64,000 nucleotides of DNA, taken from contig NZ_AP017296.1 in NCBI RefSeq assembly GCF_001548375.1, positions 372,001 to 436,000 on the forward strand, read 5' to 3'. The notes beneath the pieces are model-generated. The model searched no databases. It had not been told where the DNA came from and was given only the letters and a program-made list of their open reading frames with translations. The stretch comes from Nostoc sp. NIES-3756. Lineage in GTDB: Bacteria > Cyanobacteriota > Cyanobacteriia > Cyanobacteriales > Nostocaceae. Positions 60,100 to 64,000 of this stretch are shown one piece after another (within the stretch, counting starts at the first letter, position 1; each line of letters begins with the position of its first letter). A program made the translations under genes and the position numbers.

Positions 60100-60318
60100 A
60101 TGACTTTTCAGAAACTAAGTATCGGGGATTACTTTCGCATTCCAGGTATAAGCCCTGGTTACGTTTACAGAAAATCGAGTGATTCACATTGCAGTCTCAA
60201 TGGTATGTTGCAGCCAATTAGAGCATACACACCAGTTAAACGACTGACGACGGCTGAGGTTCAGGAATATTTTGCCGTGCAACAACTTGAATTAAGAAAG
60301 CTGAAGAAAGCAGTCTAG
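60100..60318 (+). CDS. Small hypothetical protein
   Basis: ATG 60100 gives MTFQKLSIGDYFRIPGISPG. The 72-residue protein has a compact beta-like pattern followed by a charged C-terminal helix (VQEYFAVQQLELRKLKKAV). It resembles small cyanobacterial accessory proteins of unknown role. A longer version from TTG 60055 is less likely. Confidence 0.65.
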   Translation: MTFQKLSIGDYFRIPGISPGYVYRKSSDSHCSLNGMLQPIRAYTPVKRLTTAEVQEYFAVQQLELRKLKKAV

Positions 60319-60342
60319 AGCATAAATAACTCCCGCTAGTAC

Positions 60343-60382
60343 CAATTCGCAATTCGCAATTCGCAATTCGCAATTCGCAATT
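60343..60382. repeat. Heptamer tandem repeat CAATTCG
   Basis: Five full copies (60343-60377) and CAATT. A shorter run of the same unit lies at about 60837-60856. Confidence 0.9.
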
Positions 60383-60525
60383 GGAAATTGATTGACTTTA
60401 ATATTGAACAATTTTCAGTGTTTTAACTGATTTAATGCGCGGGTTGTGAAGATACAAATTGTAGGGTAATCGAAGGCAACAAGCCTAGAGAAATTATCCA
60501 CTTTTCACTGTCAACCTCTTGATTT

Positions 60526-60636
60526 ATGAAAACTACATCGCTCAAGACTCCGCATTTAGTCATCGGTATTCTTATAGTGGCTAATTATGTACTGCTGATG
60601 CAAATATTCCAGTATTGGGACAGTATCAGTTATTGA
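60526..60636 (+). CDS. 36-residue single-pass membrane peptide (tentative)
   Basis: MKTTSLKTPHLVIGILIVAN, then YVLLMQIFQYWDSISY. One membrane segment (about 11-29). No clear ribosome-binding site; the frame could be chance. Confidence 0.3.
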   Translation: MKTTSLKTPHLVIGILIVANYVLLMQIFQYWDSISY

Positions 60637-60968
60637 TTTGCTAGTTGAAGTTTTAGTTATGCTGTGAGCCATTGCCAATTAACTAGCTCAGTAAAATGCG
60701 ATCGCTGTTTTCATGATTCATCGCATTTTACTGGCAAAACATATGAGTTTTACAGTTCTATGTTTGAAGAAGAGATCCTCAACTGTTTGTTATGTAATTA
60801 GAACTTACGATTACTCTTTGCCCCACCACGTAATACCAATTCGCAATTCGCAATTAAGAAACTTAGATGCAGCAAAACCTTTATTGTTTACATCTGTATC
60901 AAACATTTTGTGAAATGGTATAACTTGTCCACACCCGAATTGCAGTAATTGATTCGGGCGAGTTCCTT
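60637..60968. other. Spacer with hairpin and shared TAACTTGTC element
   Basis: About 330 bases. AAATGGTATAACTTGTCCAC (from about 60913) resembles AAATGGTACTAACTTGTCAA at 59849. CCCGAAT and ATTCGGG (60934-60958) form a hairpin right after it. No credible gene. Confidence 0.55.
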
Positions 60969-61175
60969 CTAATCAAAAGCTTTGGCAATAGCAGCAGATA
61001 CCTGTCGCTGGTTCTCTAGCTCATCCTTGATATAGGAGAGTGCAGTTTGAGCATCACCGATGGTCAAATCTGGGTAATATTCCAGTTTAATAAAATCTGG
61101 ATGTTGGGCAATTTTGGATATGAGATACCCAGTAACATTAACTAAATCGATTAACTTAATTTCACCTTCAGGCAT
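60969..61175 (-). CDS. Small hypothetical protein
   Basis: A 68-residue acidic protein, MPEGEIKLIDLVNVTGYLIS, then KDELENQRQVSAAIAKAFD. Mostly helical. Family unknown. In a run of small minus-strand genes typical for plasmid or integrative-element DNA. Confidence 0.55.
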   Translation of the reverse strand: MPEGEIKLIDLVNVTGYLISKIAQHPDFIKLEYYPDLTIGDAQTALSYIKDELENQRQVSAAIAKAFD

Positions 61176-61256
61176 GATACTATCTCCTAATACTTATACT
61201 TGTTGATAATCAAGACCCAAGAACTATCAAAATCTGCTTTGGCTCCTAAATACTCC

Positions 61257-61454
61257 TTACGTTTGGTCGATAATTTGTAAGAAAAACCCGCGTCCTGTAT
61301 TTTGCACTTTCACTAAATTCTTATCTAGCAAAGATTGAATAACGCCTCTAGAAAAACCTAGTGAATGCAAAGGCGCAGAACCTCCACGACAGCGTAGTGA
61401 ATTTAGTAGATTACCCGCAGTCAAATTGTTACGATTATTCTTTGCTTTACTCAT
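61257..61454 (-). CDS. Small basic hypothetical protein, possibly winged-helix
   Basis: ATG 61454 after AGAGGTGGCAATC gives MSKAKNNRNNLTAGNLLNSL; GTG 61463 is an alternative. The 65-residue protein pattern LLNSLRCRGGSAPLHSLGFSRGVIQSLLDKNLVKV could be a small winged-helix DNA-binding fold. It overlaps the upstream gene by 8 bases. Confidence 0.6.
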   Translation of the reverse strand: MSKAKNNRNNLTAGNLLNSLRCRGGSAPLHSLGFSRGVIQSLLDKNLVKVQNTGRGFFLQIIDQT

Positions 61455-61773
61455 GATTGCCACCTCTTTTAATCATGGTTAGTTGCTCTTGCAGCATTAA
61501 TACTTGCAGTTGATGCAGTTCAATCTCTGCCTGTAGCTGTGCCTTTATTTCCTCAGCAGAAAGTGCTTGGAGTTGGTCGTCCGAATAATGCTGTACTTCG
61601 ATAGCTCTCTTATTCTGTACAAGCGCATAACGCCAGCCATAACCAGATTGAAACGCTATTTGGCAATCGGCAGGATGGTATTCTAAACCAATGATGATTC
61701 CTTGTTGAGTGCGCTGACCAAAGGTAAAGTTGGGGTACTCCCAATGCTTGGGAATTATTAATGTTGCTTGCAT
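61447..61773 (-). CDS. Hypothetical protein coupled to the small basic gene
   Basis: A 108-residue protein: MQATLIIPKHWEYPNFTFGQ, then GYGWRYALVQNKRAIEVQHY and a long C-terminal helix (AEEIKAQLQAEIELHQLQVL). The beta-rich start with helical tail is seen in accessory proteins of cyanobacterial plasmids. No function known. Confidence 0.65.
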   Translation of the reverse strand: MQATLIIPKHWEYPNFTFGQRTQQGIIIGLEYHPADCQIAFQSGYGWRYALVQNKRAIEVQHYSDDQLQALSAEEIKAQLQAEIELHQLQVLMLQEQLTMIKRGGNHE

Positions 61774-61857
61774 AGTTGGTGAAGGATTTAGTTTGAGGAA
61801 GGGAGAAAGGGCAAAGGGGAAGGGAACGAAAAGAATCCCTTTACCCTTTACCCTGGC

Positions 61858-62706
61858 TTACGCTGCCAATAACTCTCGACTCGGTATTTCCGTTTCCATT
61901 AGCCTCAGCCACTCATCCGAGGTAAGTTGATCAAACGGCACATCCAAAAAATCCCCACCAGATGCACCTAGAGAACCATCGGCTACTGGTTGAGGTTCTA
62001 GAGAAAACGCTACAAACAAGAACTCACCGTCTTTTTGAATAACCTCAACTGGCTGCAAATTAGATAGTTCTTCCTCATCTCCCATGTGTGCCATAATTTC
62101 GTTGCCCGTTGTGCATGGTTCTTCTTGTCTCTGCACAGGTAACATACCTTGCTGATAAGCTTGCTTGACGTAGCTGTTGCATCTTGCGGGGGTGGTGTCG
62201 CGGTAAATCTCGCAGTCGTTAACCATTACTCGCCAGTACAAATCTGCATACTCATCGTGGTCATACTCAACACTGGCTATAAGTTGACCATCAGCTATTA
62301 GTTCTTGGTCATAAAAGGAGATTTCTGCAACGGTCGGAACTTCAGGATATTCGACTGGTGCAGGCAACGGCGTGGGCAGTGAAGCATCTTTGTGATGCCA
62401 TTCTACGTAACGCAAACATCGGGCGATAGTGTTGTGGCGGAAAATCTCGTTGCCTTGCACCATGACAACCCAGCGTTGTGTTATGTAATCGCTGTGGTCG
62501 TAGGTGATGTATGCAATCAGTTGTTTCCCTGCAAAGATTTCAAAATGCTGGGAGTGAATTTCTTGAATTGTTAAGCTTTCGGGCGCTACAGCCTGGACTT
62601 GGGCTTCGAGGTGGCCGTATAACTCTGCCTGTGCTAAGGCTTGCTCATCTATTGGGTTGCGGTTGAAGCTTGTTGGTGCTTGCTGTGTATGTCTTGTGTA
62701 GGTCAT
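61858..62706 (-). CDS. Protein with two 66-residue internal repeats, element-borne
   Basis: A 282-residue protein. Residues about 45-112 and 126-195 are two copies of one unit (IAYITYDHSDYITQRWVVMV / IASVEYDHDEYADLYWRVMV, with NTIARCLRYV / DTTPARCNSYV). Each may bind the same ligand or DNA. The C-terminal 85 residues are acidic (SGGDFLDVPFDQLTSDEWLR). Not recognised. An operator-like site for the XRE protein lies 82 bases upstream, so it is probably regulated by that protein. Confidence 0.75.
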   Translation of the reverse strand: MTYTRHTQQAPTSFNRNPIDEQALAQAELYGHLEAQVQAVAPESLTIQEIHSQHFEIFAGKQLIAYITYDHSDYITQRWVVMVQGNEIFRHNTIARCLRYVEWHHKDASLPTPLPAPVEYPEVPTVAEISFYDQELIADGQLIASVEYDHDEYADLYWRVMVNDCEIYRDTTPARCNSYVKQAYQQGMLPVQRQEEPCTTGNEIMAHMGDEEELSNLQPVEVIQKDGEFLFVAFSLEPQPVADGSLGASGGDFLDVPFDQLTSDEWLRLMETEIPSRELLAA

Positions 62707-62787
62707 AATAGAGTTCTCTTTTTTAGAGCAAAGGCGATCGCTTAGTTTTCTCAGGACGGGCGGTCGTCTTTTGTTTTATTAACTCTA

Positions 62788-62808
62788 TTGTCTAGTATCA
62801 CCAGACAA
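62788..62808 (-). promoter_or_regulatory. Candidate operator for the XRE regulator, upstream of the repeat-domain gene
   Basis: TTGTCTAGTATCACCAGACA then A: arms TTGTCT and AGACAA. The half TTGTCTAGTA recurs, inverted, at 63156-63167 ahead of the XRE gene. Confidence 0.6.
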
Positions 62809-62811
62809 ATG

Positions 62812-63129
62812 TCAAGAGGGAATAGACACAATTGTTACTGCCGTATTAAGAAATTCTTCAATACTGCTGTCTAAGGCTTTGAGCAAGACAGAAATTTTTG
62901 GAAAAGATACCGTAGCGGCTGAATTTTCGTATCTTTCAGGTTCTTCAAGCATATGAATGTATTGATGAGATATCCGTTCTCCAAGCTGGGCGGTTTTCTC
63001 TGAAATAGAACGGACAGAATTACCCCCTCGCAAAGCTTTTAGCCTTTCACCTAGTTCTTTATCCCAGTAAATAGACGCAACGTATTTTGTATCCAACATA
63101 ATGATTTTTTGTCTACCAGCACTTGCCAT
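62812..63129 (-). CDS. XRE-like HTH regulator
   Basis: A 105-residue protein: KELGERLKALRGGNSVRSIS, then EKTAQLGERISHQYIHMLEE, the pattern of an XRE/Cro helix-turn-helix, and FPKISVLLKALDSSIEEFL at the end. Upstream of its ATG 63129 and upstream of the gene at 62706 stands the same TTGTCTAGTA half-site, pointing to autoregulation. Likely regulator of a mobile element. Confidence 0.8.
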   Translation of the reverse strand: MASAGRQKIIMLDTKYVASIYWDKELGERLKALRGGNSVRSISEKTAQLGERISHQYIHMLEEPERYENSAATVSFPKISVLLKALDSSIEEFLNTAVTIVSIPS

Positions 63130-63155
63130 AATTTAACAGATTTTATATTCTATAG

Positions 63156-63167
63156 TTACTAGACAAC
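63156..63167 (-). promoter_or_regulatory. Inverted half-site for the XRE regulator
   Basis: TTACTAGACAAC, complement GTTGTCTAGTAA, matching the site at 62788. It is 27 bases upstream of the XRE start. Confidence 0.6.
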
Positions 63168-63387
63168 AAAAGCGACCGCCTCCACTAATCTTGAACGAAG
63201 CGATCGCCCTTATTGTTTACATTGCCAGGCGCGTCAAAGATTTTGAAATCATGATGCGTAATTTTATGATGCCATATATTGCTAGTAACAGTAGACAAAG
63301 AATTTTGGTAAGTAAGAGTGCTGGCAAGTGTTTTGACGATTTTGTTAATCAACCTAATCGATGCCTAATTCTTAGTGGGCGAAAGTT

Positions 63388-64000
63388 ATGCTGACACTAG
63401 ACCGCTCCGAAACATCAGCTTCCTCTTACGGTGTTCTCAATGACAGCATCAAAGAAACGTTTACCTCCATTGACCGCTTTGAGTGGCAAGCGGTTGATGA
63501 AATATTGCAGATGCGAGAACAAAAGATTTATCTCAAAGCAGGATACAAAAGCTTTGAGCAATATTGTCAAAATGAATTATCTGCCTGGGGTGGCTTGCGA
63601 CGAATTAATCAACTGCTAGGGGCGAAGAAAGTCATTGACACAGTTGGGGAATTAGGCGAACACATCAAAAATGAGCGTCAAGCCCGTCCATTACTGCGTC
63701 TGGTCAAGGAACCAGAAAAACTAAGGGAAGCCGTAGCGATCGCAGTCGAACAAAACCCTTCCCCCAGTGAATCAGACTTTGCGGCTGCGGCTCAAAAAGT
63801 GGTTCCTCGCCAGCCACGACAAAAAGCCCCAACTCAGGAACCACTGGTTCGTAAATCTAACTTAGTCAAAGTTACCTCATCATCACACCCCAGATGTGGA
63901 GATGAAGGAAGGGTTGAGGCAGACGCACCGAACCCGACCCAGCAGATAGTCACGTTTACTGATGGTGAGAAACTACTGGTTAATAATGCTGATTTGACTA
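63388..64000 (+). CDS. Plasmid-type DNA-binding or partition-like protein (partial)
   Basis: ATG 63388 opens a frame that runs off the window after 204 residues. Start: MLTLDRSETSASSYGVLNDS; then IYLKAGYKSFEQYCQNELSA, WGGLRRINQLLGAKKV, and ARPLLRLVKEPEKLREAVAI, a pattern of cyanobacterial plasmid and phage proteins with a helical DNA-binding region. After residue 130 comes a Gln/Pro/Ser-rich linker. ParB-like or replication accessory role is possible. It is divergent from the XRE gene. Confidence 0.6.
   Translation, partial: MLTLDRSETSASSYGVLNDSIKETFTSIDRFEWQAVDEILQMREQKIYLKAGYKSFEQYCQNELSAWGGLRRINQLLGAKKVIDTVGELGEHIKNERQARPLLRLVKEPEKLREAVAIAVEQNPSPSESDFAAAAQKVVPRQPRQKAPTQEPLVRKSNLVKVTSSSHPRCGDEGRVEADAPNPTQQIVTFTDGEKLLVNNADLT

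Noticed and set aside
63191..63394. 67-codon plus-strand frame before the partial gene
   Set aside because: Starts with TTG at a HIP1 site, no ribosome-binding site, Met-rich low-information sequence. Probably leader DNA of the gene at 63388.

Overview
The window looks like chromosome or large replicon of a filamentous, Nostoc/Anabaena-type cyanobacterium. The palindrome GCGATCGC (HIP1) recurs throughout. Intergenic spacers carry heptamer tandem repeats and small dispersed palindromes of the kind seen in Nostocales. The gene families also fit: DUF928, CHASE2, AAA-like NTPases, CHAT, PEP-CTERM and pentapeptide-repeat proteins. No rRNA, tRNA or CRISPR array was found.

Layout. (1) 1-7.8 kb: signalling genes. 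These are a cache-domain histidine kinase (cut by the window edge), an ABC sugar-type binding lipoprotein, a receiver-PAS protein that has lost any output domain, and a tandem pair of AAA-like NTPases. (2) 8-13.7 kb: a WcaI-type glycosyltransferase followed by a complete partner-switching module (STAS antagonist, HATPase anti-sigma-like kinase, SpoIIE-type PP2C phosphatase), then a CHASE2 membrane protein and a DUF928 secreted protein. (3) 14-14.9 kb: a DUF1345 membrane gene broken by an in-frame TGA and bracketed by transposon-like ends. (4) 15.2-35.6 kb: a long one-direction run of small-molecule and carbohydrate genes. It holds a CMD protein, two paralogous EthD fusion proteins, a mutarotase-like protein, SDR, VOC, DoxX, SnoaL-like, NmrA-like and PfpI proteins, an AGE-barrel protein, a second STAS protein, GlgX, a MinD-like ATPase and a secreted CHAT protease. 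Four exported PEP-CTERM proteins, three of them beta-propellers, are interleaved. I found no described pathway that matches this set, and it is my main candidate for an undescribed system.

(5) 35.9-48.1 kb: a mobile-element graveyard. A transposase gene is split by a 130-bp MITE whose identical twin forms the right end of the element. There is an FG-GAP/DUF4114 protein, a RecD2-like gene cut off by an IS701-type fragment, an uppP 3' remnant, a pentapeptide-repeat membrane protein, and a three-layer nest (IS5-like element, then a 186-bp MITE, then a complete IS701-family element inside the MITE target duplication). An RTX-type gene fragment marks the edge of the nest. (6) 48.6-50.8 kb: a TetR-GST-SDR operon with clear palindromic operators. 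(7) 51.6-64 kb: plasmid- or integrative-element-like DNA. It holds a compact minus-strand operon of seven coupled genes ending in a TraD/HerA-like ATPase, several small accessory genes, an XRE regulator with two matching operator sites, and a partial plasmid-type protein at the right edge.

Function calls rest on motifs read by eye. No database search was possible, so family names for hypothetical proteins are tentative.
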